Source of the DNA: Chamaea fasciata
Taxonomy: Eukaryota > Chordata > Aves > Passeriformes > Sylviidae
NCBI GenBank assembly: GCA_029207755.1
Contig: JARCOQ010000003.1
Span: forward strand, 88,121,994-88,185,993
Length of the DNA stretch: 64,000 nt
Direction: 5' to 3'
Position numbers and translations under genes: made by a program. Below are positions 13,830 through 27,080 of the stretch, one piece after another; the first letter of the stretch is position 1, and each line of letters starts with the position of its first letter. The notes beneath the pieces were generated by a model. It was not told the DNA's origin and ran no database searches. It saw nothing but the letters and a program-made list of their open reading frames with translations.

Positions 13830-13978
13830 GTTAGCAGAGGTGAGTCTCTGAACTTAAGAAGTGAGTGGACAGGGTGCTGGATAATATCATCTAGACTCCC
13901 TTTCCCATGAAAGGGTGGGCCAGAGGATCTTTGAGGTCCTTTCCAAACTGAGCTATATGATGATTCTACTATGAACTC
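13830..13978 (+). mobile_element. CR1 LINE 3' end, 5'-truncated
   Basis: Contains TTTCCCATGAAAGGGTGGGC, then CAGAGGATCTTTGAGGTCCT and TTTCCAAACTGAGCTAT, and ends in degraded ATTCTATGA-type repeats (ATGATGATTCTACTATGA). This is the order of the CR1 3' untranslated end. Only about 150 bp remain, as is usual for CR1, whose copies are mostly short 3' fragments made by incomplete reverse transcription. The left limit is approximate. Confidence 0.85.
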
Positions 13979-14184
13979 TGGAAATGACCTGACTGAATGG
14001 TGTTTTAAGGGTACTTGCTTCCACAGGCAATTGTTTGAGTGACTGCAATGGGTGGAATGTTTCAGTTCTCGTATTTTATAGGTGAAGAATTTTATCATTG
14101 TAATGTTTGCTGCATGCTGTGGTCTTCCTGGTGTAAGAAAAGCTTAGAAAACCTGAAGATGGACAACCACAGTGATTTTAGGAC

Positions 14185-14545
14185 TGATGCGCAGAATGAG
14201 AGAAGAGACTGAAAGAGCTAGGTTTGTGCAACTTAAGAACAAGCTGAGGGGGAATCTAATTCTGTCTGCAAGTACGTAATGATTTTAGAGATGGAAGAAT
14301 CTTCTTGGAAGGGGACAGAGAATAGATTGCTGTGGCAAGGGAAATTCTGATTCAATTTCAGAAGAGCACTTTTTACACTGAGTCAGGTTGCTCAGACAGT
14401 CTGTGAAACTTTTACCCTGGAATATATTCAGCACTTGACTCAACAGAGCCCTTGGCAACCTGATGTACCTTGAAGTTTGTTTTGAGCAATGGGTTCAGTG
14501 CCAGAGGCTCTTTCCAACCTAAAGTATTCTAGGGTTCCATGAGTT
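14185..14545 (+). mobile_element. CR1 LINE 3' end, second copy, same strand
   Basis: A longer, older CR1 3' fragment. Recognisable parts in order: GAGACTGAAAGAGCTAGGTT (near 14208), AAGCTGAGGGGGAATCTAAT (near 14242), a TCTGCAAGTACGTAATGA piece (near 14264), AGGTTGCTCAGACAGTCTGT (near 14383), and TCTTTCCAACCTAAAGTATT with a TTCTAGGGTTCCATGA tail (near 14509). All are consistent with a diverged C-terminal ORF2 and 3' untranslated region. It lies about 200 bp downstream of the other CR1 3' end in the same orientation; because each has its own terminal motif they are two insertions, not one. Reading frames are broken. Confidence 0.85.
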
Positions 14546-15041
14546 TCTGGGTGTGAATGATCAGGTAATAAGTACACATTAAAATGTGTACTTTCAATAC
14601 TTTTTGGTCTGCGAAAACTCGCTAAGTGGTCACAACCCTACATGGAGAAGACTGTGCCATTCTAAATCAGAGCAATTCAGATGCAGAAGCCCTATTTCTG
14701 TTCTAGATTATTCTATTATGATAGACAATTTTGACTTTTGCCAACGTCATGCAGCTCTAAACAGAAAATCAAGTGAACACAGGATGATCCCCATGATCAG
14801 GCACCACTATTGAAGTTAACAGAAATTAACTGGATACAAAATTCTGGTTTAAAGAATTTAAATTAAATTCCAAATTTCTTTACCTGAAGATAGTGATTGC
14901 AAAGGGAAAACTAATCAACGTCCTGATTGGTTACATTCTCCAGAATACTTTGACAGTTTTATAGATCATCTTTTATAGTTTCTAGACTTTGAACAGTGTA
15001 TATATTGAATAGCAGGAGTTTTGAACTTACTTACCGCAACA

Positions 15042-15068
15042 TTATTACTATTATTATTATTATTATTA
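15042..15068 (+). repeat. (TTA)n microsatellite
   Basis: ATTATTACTATTATTATTAT-type tandem repeat followed by a T run. Confidence 0.9.
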
Positions 15069-16118
15069 ATTTTTTTTTTCAGAATTCAGAAAACATACAG
15101 GAAGCCTCAAAACTGGAGAAAACACAGGCACAGCAAAGAAGTCTATTTTCTGATTAGGCTGGGGGGGATTGGGTTGCTTTTGACGTGAATACCAAGAGAT
15201 TGTTGTGAGTGAGATTTGTTGTTCTCTGATGGGCACCCTCCTGAAAATAAAGGGAATAGCTTCTATTCTGAAATCAATGTTTGCAATTTTCTGCTTCTCC
15301 TTCAAATACAAAGAATACAGTCATTTAATTCACAAAACCAATTAGCAGATATTTCTTCAATTTTGTTCATTCGCTTGTACTTGCAAATAGCACTTTATTT
15401 TTATTTGTTAATTTAAATAGGAGTAACTGATTAATTTGAAGATTTCAAGTGTAGGTTGTCTTTCTTAGGAAAAAAGAAAAACTTTAAAAAGTTTTGTGAC
15501 AAAATACTTTCCATAAATCTTTCTGCTGATGACAGGCCATGTATTAGAAGTGCACTAGTTCTCAGATACATTTTTTGGAACAGATCCTTAGGGAAAATAA
15601 AATGGTTTAAATGGATCTGTATAAATTTTCACTAATTGACAAATTGGTCCATAAGGAAGCTGAGTATTTACAGAACATAGCTAAGACTAGAATGCACTTT
15701 TCACAATTTTTCCAATGATCAATGGCCTTAATAATGTTATTTCCACATTTCAAATTTTCTAAAAAAAAACAAAAATCCACCACAAACTAAAATCTCAAAT
15801 CCCCATTACTCTTCGAATCTTTGGCTTAACAGAGATAAAACTAGAAATTTATCGTCTTTGGTAAAGAACAATGAATTTGTTTTTTAAAACATTAATGGGG
15901 CAAGGCAATTAAGTAAGTTTCTGAACTAGAAGATGTTTAGAATAGCTGAAGAAGTCTTAGTTGGGTAGAGACAGTCAGCATATTTTAATATTTACCAAAT
16001 CTAGGAGGCATAGCTGTTTTGATATCAAAGATTTCTATAAAGTATTTCTAAGCTCATGACAATGCCAATAAAGTTTTCATGGGCAGTGAGGTACATTAAA
16101 TTATTTATTAAGAGGTGC

Positions 16119-16124
<6 letters not shown>

Positions 16125-16157
<33 letters not shown>

Positions 16158-16189
16158 TATGCATATATATGTGTGTATATATATATATA
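16125..16189 (+). repeat. (TA)n / (TATATG) compound microsatellite
   Basis: Alternating TA over about 25 bp, then interrupted ACATATATATGC and GTGTGTATATAT units. Compound dinucleotide tract, likely length-polymorphic and capable of cruciform formation. Confidence 0.9.
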
Positions 16190-16395
16190 GGTAGTCTTAA
16201 ATACAGAGGTGGATAAAAAAACTTGCATTTCAGAAGGACATATATAACAACAATTTCAAATTCCTTAGAGCTATCCCTAGAATAGGACCTTCAAATATTT
16301 CTAGGTCTGCAATTCCCTTGATGCCTTAAGTTTTAGCTTTCATGTTTTTCAGATTCTGTGCTGCCTAGGGGTGTAGTTCTGAGCCTCATATTAAG

Positions 16396-16764
16396 TGTCA
16401 GTAGGCTCTCTTCATAGGGTAGGTAGACAAAAAAACCCCTTTTCCTGATGAAGACCAAGGATAACAAGTACAAGTTTCAGGCCCAAAAGCATAAACAGTG
16501 GTGGACTGAAGAAGGAAAACAAAGACAATACTTCACAACCCAAAGATGTAATTGGACAATTAAACCCATATATGCAAATGGACCAAAACTTATAAAAGTG
16601 TGAGACCTCATGAGGGGTCATCTATTTTGTGACCATTTTAAGTCCACCTTGGGTCAGGCTCTTCTGTTGCCCAAGGTATTTCGTTAAAGGCCTTTCGATA
16701 AATATCTACTTTATGCTCTAGTTCTGTCTAGTCTCTGTTCCAACTCAGCCTTACCAAGGCATCA
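16396..16764 (+). mobile_element. Probable retroviral LTR (ERVK-like), limits uncertain
   Basis: The stretch has an LTR layout. A clear TATAAAAG box is at 16591-16598, then GAGACCTCATGAGGGG, then a poly(A)-signal-like GATAAATATC at about 16698-16703 following GGCCTTTCG. It ends in TTACCAAGGCATCA, a pattern I associate with avian ERVK-type LTR ends. The proposed start, TGTCAGTAGG at 16396, is a guess from TG...CA logic. The flanks (ATTAAG left, GCCTGA right) do not match, so either a boundary is wrong or the TSD has decayed. No internal retroviral coding sequence is next to it. Confidence 0.65.
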
Positions 16765-19700
16765 GCCTGAGCAGCTGACATGATCAGATTGCTTTGCTGA
16801 AGGATGAAGGTCTCATCCTTCTTTCCTCCTTACATCTCATCTCTCCCACTCTTCCCATGAGAGAGGAAGAAGAGTTATGAGCAGGATCCATTAGTTTTGA
16901 TTATGCCAAGGTGGTAAAGCAGTTGATGGTGTCTAGTAGAATTACATATTTAAGATGCATGTTTGTTCTTGACTTTAGCCATTTATTTCTACTTAGGAAT
17001 GTCTGCACCTATTGAAGGAATTTTGGTACAGATGGTCAGGTCTATGAGAAGTAACTGGAAGTCTGTCCTTATCGTGCGAATCCAGTGTTGCTTTTGGCAC
17101 TACATTATTCTCCTGAATAGTGATTGAAAGGACATTGATAAGTTTGGGCCCTTGCAAACCGCTGGGGCCATTATAAACTGGGTGAACACAATGGGTTGGG
17201 ATTGAAACCCTCTCTTCATTAAATCCAGCAACAAAATACTCCCTCAAGATGAGGTACTGCTAGCTCTGCTTAGTGATAGAGAAAAACATACAGGTCTAGA
17301 TTTAATACTCTGTTTATCTCAACACACTGCTCTGGACTTTGCCAGGCAGAATCTCACCTCCTGACATTTTGTAGTGCAGAAGCAAACACCTAGGCTTAGA
17401 ATGGAAAATTGTAACCAGACTTGAAATAGGGCTACTATATGCTGATATTACCTTGATATTGGCACTCAAAGCATGAGGTAGAAATGGAATGAGGAGGTCT
17501 GAGAGCAAGGAGTCTTCAGACTGTCCATAAGGGTATTATTGAATTCCCGTTTGGAGCTCCATGTAGTGACACAGCAGAGTAATGTAAATGTTGAGATCAA
17601 CATGCTAAACATAAATTTGTTGAAAAGTCTGCAATTCTATCAGAATCACTGAAGCTGTTTATATGCTTTTCAACATACTGCTTTAGTCTTTGATGTCACA
17701 GTTATCAGAATGGCTATTAACTTTTAACCGTTATTCCCTTCAATTCTCAACACTGGAGGCTAGCTGGTAGTAAGCAAGGAAGAATTCTGTGCAGTGCTGA
17801 TTTTCCCATGCTGAGTTCTTGCTAGTTTTATACCTCCATTGAAAAGATTTATAGGTGAAAGAATTGTTTGTTTACCTTTCTTGCAGCACAATATTTTACA
17901 AAACTCTAATTTAATTCTTGGTTTTATAAAGCAAGAATCTTTGCAAATAAAACTAAGAAATAACAAAGAGAATCACAACATAAAATCTAATACATGCTAA
18001 CATTTCTCTTGAGCCCCAGGAATAGGCAATATTTCCCTTTATCCCTTTTCTCTTGACACACTGTAGAACCACATTGGATGTAGCTGTGTCAGAAGCAAGA
18101 CTCAATGACTTGACATACGTTATAAGATTGGTTGTTTCACTTCCTACTTGTCATGGACAAATGGTTTTTGTAATGGTCTCTCCACCTCATGCTGAGATAC
18201 TGTTTGGGACATTGCATAAGGGAAATGCAGCTGAGGGTCAAACCCTGGAATAACTGAATATAACTCTGATCTGGAGCCTGGAAGATGTGGCTTTAAAAAA
18301 CATTTTTCTCCTAAAGCATGTAAGAATTGTTGTGGACTGCCTAGTTTGGTAAAGCGGGAAGTATTATATTTTTATATACTTTTGTTTAAAACGCAAAGGC
18401 TTATAAAGGCTTGTTATTTCAGGTAACTTAATTGTTCTAAATTCTAGATATTGTAAAATTTTATTCATCCCTTAGTTAATGTGAAATTGAAAAAATAATA
18501 AAATTTTCTGTTTGATTTAGAATCTTTGCTATTGGTGATAATGTCTTTATTTTGTTTTTCCTGGAACTTTAAAGGCTACAATGGACAATCACAGGCATAT
18601 AAGTTGCCCTTCCATTTTCAAAAATAAAGTGAATTCACTGATGATCATTAGTTATCATTATCTTCAGTACTTACAAGTGCAGCAAAGAGCTGACTTAAAT
18701 TTCAGCATGAGTAAAGAATGATAGATCTTCTCCATTAAAGACAAGCTAGAAAAGAAAGCAAAGACTTTCTCAGTCTCCTTCTTGTGCCAGGGAGACAAGA
18801 GTCTGTGCAAACCTTGTAATAAATACAAATCGCCTCTTTTGCTGTGCTGCTTCACCTGTGCCAGCCAAGGCCTCTGTCATTGCAGGGAAGCTGCAGTCAG
18901 GGAATCTTTTCTTCCTCATCCCTGCAGAATAATTACTTTGGGAGGCAACACAAGCACACTGTAAACATGATATTTGGGACTTACAGTCGTTCTGCCACAG
19001 GTAGATTTATAAGCTGGTAGAGACTTGCCTGTAAGGTCTTAAGGGTGGTAAATCCTGTGTAATTTCTTCAGTCAGTTACAAACACGTTACTGGACACAGA
19101 ATTTAGCTGCTGTTCTGGTACTCTGTGCTACAGGTTTGAGAAGTGCAATGTGAACCTGTCTGGGGAATATCCTTGCATCCCTTCAGTCCAGGAGTGTTTC
19201 ATCAGTAGTGAAAAACCCAGAGTGTCTGTTGAAGCTACAGCAGCTTCTAGGAATGCCTTGGACCTTACATGAAGCTGCCATGCTAGAGGGTGTGACTTGA
19301 TCCCGGTATAATTATCTCATCTCTGTAATTTACTTATGTAGGGGATCTCATTCAGCACACCAGAACTGTACCCCCAGCCACTGCTCTGGCTCACACAGCT
19401 CCTTTCAGCCCTGCAGCACTTGAACCCAGTATTTAGGATCAATGACAAAGCAGAGGACAGACACCATTATCTGTATTTGATTGTGTTGAAGAGGAGAAAA
19501 ATCTTGTAATTCTTGGTGGTAATAGTGATTGAAAGGACCTATCTGGAAATAAATTTATGTGTTAGCATCATCCTGTTTTTACCCTAAAAATACTATTAAT
19601 CTATTATACTAATTTCAGTTGCCAGCAAATTTGTAAGGTGACAAAAAACCTACAATCTAGTGAGATAGATGGGGAAAAGTGAGGTAAAGGATAAGGAAAC

Positions 19701-21850
19701 CAGGCAGAATTCTTCTGAAAACATATACAGTGAGAGTCTATGTACAACAAATAGTTTCTGGAAGACAAGCTTGCAGTTCATGCAGATATGTAATTCCAAA
19801 TGGGTAACTATACCATGATGGTACTTCAGCATGGGTGAAGGTAACAGACCACCTAGAGGCTGTGTAGTAGCAAAGATGTGTATTTGATGTTATATGCACT
19901 GTCCAGGACTTGTAGGTGGTCAGAGCTTGAGGATGAAGAAGCGAAAGAAGAGAAGAGTTCTTGTCCTGACATGAAGAAAGGACATAGTTTTAAAGGCAGG
20001 ACATGTTTTTGCAAATCATGAGACTGTACTTACCTCAGTAGCTAAGTAGAACACGCAGGCCAGATGTTTAGTTGCTGTAGATATAAATTCAAAATTTTAA
20101 AAGAGTAATACTCATTTGCTGTGGCTGTTCCTTTGATAAAGGAAAGCAGTGCCAGCAACAGCAGGAAGAAACCAGAGGAACTGATTTGTCCATTCCCAGA
20201 GCAAAGCTATATATCTTACAACTGTTTGCTGATTCTTATGCTGTCTCACAGGTAAAGAATCAGGGTGAGGGCGAACCCCTGGAGAAGCAAGTGTTCTCTG
20301 ACACAGAGCTACCCCAGTCCCCAGCTTCTTCACCAGACACGGCATGGTTGCTCCCATATCCTGTCAACTCCTCCAAACGTGAATCAACACACACAGGCAG
20401 TGGGAATGACCACAAACTCATGGCTAGAAATCAATAAGTGGATTTGTTTCTATTAGCTTTCTAACCAAGGGAACTGAGTCCAAGCTAGAAGATCAGTGGC
20501 CTACTGTTCACCCAGGCTTAGCGAGAATTACGTCTAGCTTCAAGGTCACTTCAGTATGTTATATTCCCCATTGCCTTTGTTCTGATTTTTACCCATTCCT
20601 CCTAACACCCTCCCTTCCCTGCTGGAAAATTACAAGAAGCAGCAGCAGAGAACGTATTTTTTAATAGGGAGAGAAGGCTTCTATAAAAATATCTTTTATA
20701 GCCCATTCCTTATAAAAAGGTAAAAAATAAGAATATTTCCATAAAAGAAAAGGAACAAAGGACTTTCCAGAGTTTTATTTGTTCATGCTATTTGAGTTTC
20801 CTTGACTCTCTAAAATACTGAAAATAAGTCTGCACTAACCCTGCTCTCTTGGATTTCTAAACATGTACATTGGTACTGTTTGGTTTGGCTATAAAAGAGC
20901 AGTAAAAACAATCTATCAATTCTATAAATCCTGTAAGTATTCTCTAGCAGAGTCTATGTTAAACATTATGAAACAGATGCAAATACTTTGTTTTCAGTCT
21001 TTTCAGGCTTGTCTTTATTCCATCTCTTAATCTTAAATTTTCTTTCTCTAATCCTTGTTAACTTCCTTTTTTTTTCTCTGGAGCTGGTCTGAGTTTTTGG
21101 TATCAAAACATCTAGGCTTCAAAGAGTCACAGGGTCAGATTATTTTATATACACACAGCTGTCCCTAAGGCCAGTTTTGTCTTTTAGACTTCCACCTTCT
21201 ACTACAAAGCACAGATACTCAGAAGCAGTTGTCTAATCTCCATTTTGCATAATGCATTACTGATAAACCTGAAAATTAGATATTTGTGTTCTCTGCACTA
21301 ATCTCTTGATCAGAGAGTAGCGTAATTCTTGAGATAAAAAAAATGTGGAACACAAGCACAGAGATGCCCAGGGAAAAAAAGGGTGAAGAGTTCTGCAAAA
21401 GGAAAAAAAAAAGTGATGAGTAAGCAGAAGATCACCCTTCAATCACCAACAAAGAGAAATTCTCCTAGTATGAAAACAGCATGGTTAATTCATTGACCCC
21501 CCCCCAGAATTTGGAGACTGTTCTTTCTGGGCTCTTTGCATATTTCACAACAAAGTGACTTCTCAGAACTGTAAAATAAGTATATAAATAGATAAAAGAC
21601 ATAGCAAATTTTTTTTAAAAAAATGAGAGTTTGAAAGAAGGGAAATGTTACAGTGGTACTTGACATATTTTGAGAAGAATTTAACTGCTTCTAATGAGAT
21701 GGCAAGAGAAGAAATGCATAAGTAATTTGAAAGGATGAAAAAATGACACAAATAGCAGACTTCCCAAAAAAATCAGAAAGTGTGACTGTATTTTCAGCAA
21801 TGAACTTATTTGATGTACTATATACATTTTTAACTATCCAACACCGATAA
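16765..21850. other. Mostly unique non-coding stretch
   Basis: No recognisable gene. Two patches are less AT-rich than their surroundings (about 18780-18960 and 20105-20530) and might be decayed LTR pieces. The first contains an AATAAATAC string at 18819-18827, but neither patch has identifiable ends. ORFs reach 84 codons and show no known motifs. Confidence 0.55.
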
Positions 21851-21855
21851 AATGC

Positions 21856-21893
21856 AAAAAAAAAAAAAAAAAAGGCAAAAAAAAAAAAAAAAA
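21856..21893 (+). repeat. Two adjacent poly(A) runs
   Basis: Eighteen A, GGC, then seventeen A. Simple homopolymer pair. On the minus strand it inflates a Phe-rich 87-codon ORF (21691-21954) that should not be taken as a gene. Confidence 0.9.
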
Positions 21894-24800
21894 GTAATAT
21901 TACCAAAATTAGATTGCAATAGACACTTAGAGTTTTCTCCATGAACAATCTCACACAGCATATGGCAGGATACCTGCTAAGTTTCTCATGCAGATGAATT
22001 ACTGCAAATGCAGAGAATTGCTCTCCCAGTTCCTTTTGTCCCTCTTACCTAAGGAAGAAAGTTTTAATTTCCTGGTTTTCAAGTGCCAGCTCCATAATGA
22101 TCTACCTGCCAAATACAGACAGAATCTGAGACTGGGATCCCAGGATCCTGGCTGGCAGATAAGGACACTGAGGAAGTAATCTCCAGCAGATCAGGGTTTC
22201 TCAGCATCACATTAGGCAGCAGCTGGACAGTGAACCAGCCAAAACCCTTCCTGGCAGAGGAGAAAGCTCCTCAGACTACTGCTGGCACTGTCTCTTTCTC
22301 ACAGAACACTTTGGTGTTGATGGACTGACAAATTCTTTGAAAAAGCCACTATATCAGAAGATTTTCTGGCAATGCAAATTCCCAGCCAGTATTCTGAGTG
22401 GGATAAATACGGCTTTAAACAGGTGTGAAGGACAATGTTCCTCATAAAAACACTGGGAAAAATAAAAGAAACAAGCGAGAGTAATACTTTATAAGAGAAA
22501 AGAAGTGAAACATGTATTTCCCAAATATCAACACTATAACAAACGGCTGGGAAAAAAAAAAAAAAAGGCAAAACATTTATTAGAATGATCAGCTGTGCAT
22601 TGTGCTGCCAGTAACACTTGAAAAGGGACTGACTCATATCAGCCTATAGAATGATCTCTGGGAAATGCAGGGAGATTCTTACAAACATTGCTGATAGCCT
22701 GTTAAAGGAGGAAAAAATTATGCTATATAACAGAGACAAGAACTACATATGACCAAATACTTCACTACCCTATTTCCATTCTAATTCTCTATTTGCAATA
22801 GTTGATTCTGGTATCAAAATCCCAGAGCACAAAAGAAGAATTCTGGCTGACATTTTATTATGATGAATTTGCATTGAAAGAACATTATCACTTTTAAGAG
22901 TTTTGTTTCTTTTTTTCAAGGGAATTGCCTGTTTTGGGTGAATTCTTTGTAGCTGAAATGTAGTAAATGAAAAATATTTAACTTGATAATTTGCATTCAG
23001 GTAAAAATTTCTTCCATCACTTTAAACTGAAGAAATAGAGACACTAAATTTTTTTTCAAGAACATTACATAAACAAATCCTCGTCCATCATATTTTACTT
23101 GAGACAAACAAAAACAGCTTGGAAAATATCTTTCAGGCAACAGATAATTTGTTTTTTATTTGCATTCACCATATATTTTAGAATAACTAAAACTGTAGAA
23201 AGTGATGATTTGTATGATCTTGTTGAGTTTCCAGACATTTGCATGGCATTAACTTTTTTTTTTTTTTTTTGCATAGTCCTCTACTTAACTGGCATGGTTT
23301 CCCACATCAGCAAAACTATTTACAGGAAGGTAACTGAGAAATAATTTACAAGGTCAAATAGAAGTAAAATTAATCTGTCTAAATTAGAAACATTTTGAAT
23401 TTTTTCATAGGAGAAATTTAGAGCTTTGGGTCTTTCTTGGGTATCCATATGATTGTTTTTCTATCTTTAAATCTTTTGATATTGTTTAAAGTTGTTTTGC
23501 TACTTATGCATAGTGTGTTATAATTTCAGATAAAAATCGGAAGATTCTGTTTTAGTAAAAGTCCAGATTTATTTGTTAGCAGATCAATAAAAGTAACTGA
23601 AGCATGTTTTTATGATACCAGCAACAAAATATTGGGAGTTTGAGTGCTAAAACACAACAGTTTTTTATTTCAGTAATAAGAGACACAGAGTATTCAACAC
23701 CAAGCAAGGATGGGTGTTTAATTCCTCATTAGGTTTTTCTTCAGGGTAAAATGCATGGTGCCTTTATAACAAGAAATGAACTAGATATTAAGAAAAAAAC
23801 AATGAAAATGTGAATTTTGTTCAGTTCTAAAACTTACATCATCAGCTGACAGACAAGTTACTGAAATCAACTTTTAATTGTCTTCCCTAATAAGGATTTC
23901 ACTTAGAAAATATGTCAAAGCTTTATTGTTCTAGAAAATACTGAAAGATGATCTGATGAGACACAAAAAAAGACACAGTGTAAATTAATATTTTTGTGTT
24001 ACAGCCTAAAATAAATTTCATCAGTCAAAGCAGTCTTAGCAGATGGATATAACCATAAAACAGGGAAAATTTCTCTTAATAAACGATTAGATCACTGGCT
24101 TGCTATTTTTTCCCTGCCAGAGGAGTCAGAAAAATAAAAGATTCTTATTATGAAAGACAGTAACCTGGTAATATTAAAAATACACTCACCCTTGGCATTC
24201 CAGATAATCTTCCCTTCACTGAACTTTATCTCTGCTTCTTTCCCTAAGATCTCAGGAGATTAGTGAGAGTCTGTCCCAAAGAATTGTTAACCTTTATGTC
24301 CTGTGTTAGGGATTGGAGGAACAGAGAGACCTGGGACCTGAGCTATCTGTTCACCTACTTCAATTCCTGACATACTACACAGTAGAAACATTTTTTCCTC
24401 TCCTCAGACTAAGTTTTCCAATACACCGTGGTAAAAGCATCGTATCTTACTAATAGGGTTGCAGTTTCTGTTCCATGGGATGTCACACAATTTAAAGTCT
24501 CCTGGCCTTGTTTTTGTTCTGCCCAAGAGCAGACTGCAGCTGAATTACCCTGTGACTGATGATCTGAGCACAACGAGGACACAGCTCTGTGTGACATGCC
24601 CGAGGACTGGTGCAATGCAGGGACAGTGTCCTGCACCAGAGATAGTGGAGTCTGTTGCCATCAGCATTTTACAAATTTTCGCCTTTTTTCAGTCTTGCCT
24701 CTGCTCCGTGCTATGGGCAGACAGTGTGCATGTAGTGACTGGCCCAGCACTGTACTACACTAAGGACAAGGCTCTTTGCTGGGAGGAAAGGCGCCTCACT

Positions 24801-27080
24801 CCTACAAGGCACCACACAGAGTGGAGGGAGGTCACCAAGGAAAAGCCAAATACCGAGCTGCCACTGTCACAATACGAACACTATATAGTAAATACAAATG
24901 AATTTAAGGGATACTGCACCTCTGCAGCCTTTCTCTAGTTAGGACCCAGTACAGTGAAAAAGAAAGGAAGATGTGTACAGAAAAATTCTGTTCAGCCTTT
25001 GAATTCAGGCTCAGATTTGGAAAGGGAGTTTATCTGCAGACCTCAGGTCCATCACACATTATGTATGACAGTTCTTGTAGTGAAAAAAATTCTCAGGGGA
25101 ATGGCAGTAACTGTCCAGGAGCATCTTAAATGAACTTCAGTGCCCTTTAATCTCTCTTGATCTCTTAATCTCGCTTGATTGAATAGCATATAAGATCATA
25201 CTTTTTTCAATATAAAATTTACAAAAGTTTTGCATTGTACTGTATTAGGACAATTTATTTGAGCCACCCCAACAGGGAAACAGTCTTTCAAAATGTTAAT
25301 ATATAATAGATTTGCATTTAGATTTCATTTTTTTCAAGCTTCAAGTTGAAGTATATATATATCTTACAATACTTTTTTTTTTTACTTATTTGCCACATTT
25401 GATCTACTGCTTGCTCGCAGTAAGCAATTGACATGAATAAGTCTCCATTTACCAAAGGGTAAGAAAGAGGAATATCAGATCCATATGTTGAAGAGCCAGG
25501 TCCTGGCTTTCTTCAAGCTTAAATTGACCATTGACTTGAGCAGGCATTCAATCAATTATGCAGAGAATAAGAGTTGTTGGATTACAATCTTAGATACTAA
25601 AACAATGTGTAGTTCTAAAGTGCATTTTAAAGCATTGTTGGCCCTGGCATAGTATTTCAGTACAAGAAAGGAGACTATTGCCTCTTTCCCAGTGGAGCTG
25701 TCATCTCATTGATATTGACCTGCATTTTCCAGCTGCAGAGAGAGTAGGACTGACAAAATTCAAGTCTCATTGAATTTTCAAGTCCCATTAGAAAATAGTA
25801 AGACTCAGAAAACCTCAAAGCAAATTTAACCTAAAACCTATAGATAATAAAAGCATTCAATGCCATCTTTCAATCTTGAAATTAAAAAATGCCATTTACT
25901 CATTAAGATTTTAAATTAGCTGCCTTTCCCTACTGAAGAAATCCCTAGGGTCCCTAAATGGTGAGTCTTGCAAGATAATGCTGCATGATAAATAATTCAG
26001 ATGGCTGCTCTTCTCCCTACTTCTCTTCTTCTTAAGAGGTATAACTTTAGGTTTGCAATATGGCATATCTGAAAATATGAACCAAAATCAGTGAAGACTA
26101 TAAGACTTGAACCTGGCTGGTTTTATGCTTCCTGTTATATTCAGCCTTGTAAATCCATCGTGTGAAAATTGTATTCTTTTTTTTTGTTAGTTATATGTGA
26201 ACAAGTGGCAATGAAAATACATATTCAATTCATTGTAAAAGTATGATTTTAATTTCATGTACAGTTGTTTCAGAGGATTAACTGGAAATGGAATTGCAAC
26301 ATGTTTTCAAGGCACAATAGCAAAATTTCAGTCCTAAGGAAATGGAAAGAGGAAAGATAAATGTAGTGGTATCGATTTCTTTTAACTTTTCTATTAATTT
26401 GGTTACAATGTAGATAGCAGAACTCAGCAAACCCTACCAAAGATGTGAAATGAAATAACACAATGAGTTCTCTCTTAAGGGCTTTTTATTAATCAAAAAA
26501 GCCAATATAGGAAAATTAAAATTCCTGCTTGATACAAACTTCAATCAAAATGTGAGCATTCAGTTCAAAAAATAAATGAAACTGTCAACATGCACAAAAC
26601 AGAAATAGTCTTTTTCTATCTTCTTCTTTCTTAGGTCCTAGGAGTATAAAAGTGCATTTCTCTTTACCTTTCAGCAATCCACAGCCAGTAGTTATCAGGC
26701 TTTGTTGGTAATATTCTCAAAGTGTATTATTAGTAAGGTATGAACATTTTTCATATTTTTCATTTCATCATTAGAATGCTTAGTTTTCTTTTTTTTTTTT
26801 TAACTAAAAGACATTTAGGTAAATACAATTGCAGAAATGATACATGAAAAGGACCTCTTATGCATTTTATAGCTCCTTATTCTTTCTTTTTACTCACAAA
26901 GTGTACTATGTTTTCATTGGACTCATTCTCTTGTGTACAATGCATTAGTTTGGAAATTTTCATCACAGTTCTGAAATGGATTGAGCAACATAATTTTCAC
27001 CTTTTTTTCTCCAAGAGACTAAATCAGGAGGAACTGAGGTGTGTACACCCAATGCAAAAACAGGTCTTTGAAGAACCACT
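21894..27080. other. Non-coding stretch; chance ORFs only
   Basis: AT-rich with T tracts (for example 23254-23270). The longest ORF is 159 codons at 24459-24938, plus strand. It has no recognisable domain or family resemblance, and I see no convincing acceptor and donor pair bounding an exon. No LTR or CR1 end was recognised. Confidence 0.55.

Larger units (their letters stand above)
14546..16395. other. Non-coding stretch with TTA and TA microsatellites
   Basis: AT-rich DNA without a recognisable gene. It holds the (TTA)n tract at 15042-15068 and the TA/CA-type tract at 16125-16189. ORFs are short; the 67-codon minus ORF at 16025-16228 is low-complexity Tyr/Ile read across the TA repeat. 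Confidence 0.7.

Noticed and set aside
16025..16228. 67-codon minus-strand Tyr/Ile-rich frame
   Set aside because: It is the TA microsatellite read as protein.
18780..18960. Possible LTR 3' end around an AATAAATAC signal
   Set aside because: A poly(A)-like signal alone is weak. No TG...CA ends, TATA box or TSD could be found, so it is only mentioned in the stretch description.
20105..20530. Possible minus-strand LTR in a less AT-rich patch
   Set aside because: The composition is suggestive, but no ends, TATA box, poly(A) signal or duplication could be placed with confidence.
24459..24938. 159-codon plus-strand frame as a gene
   Set aside because: No domain, family resemblance, or splice or promoter context. 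A frame of this length is expected by chance somewhere in 64 kb read in six frames.
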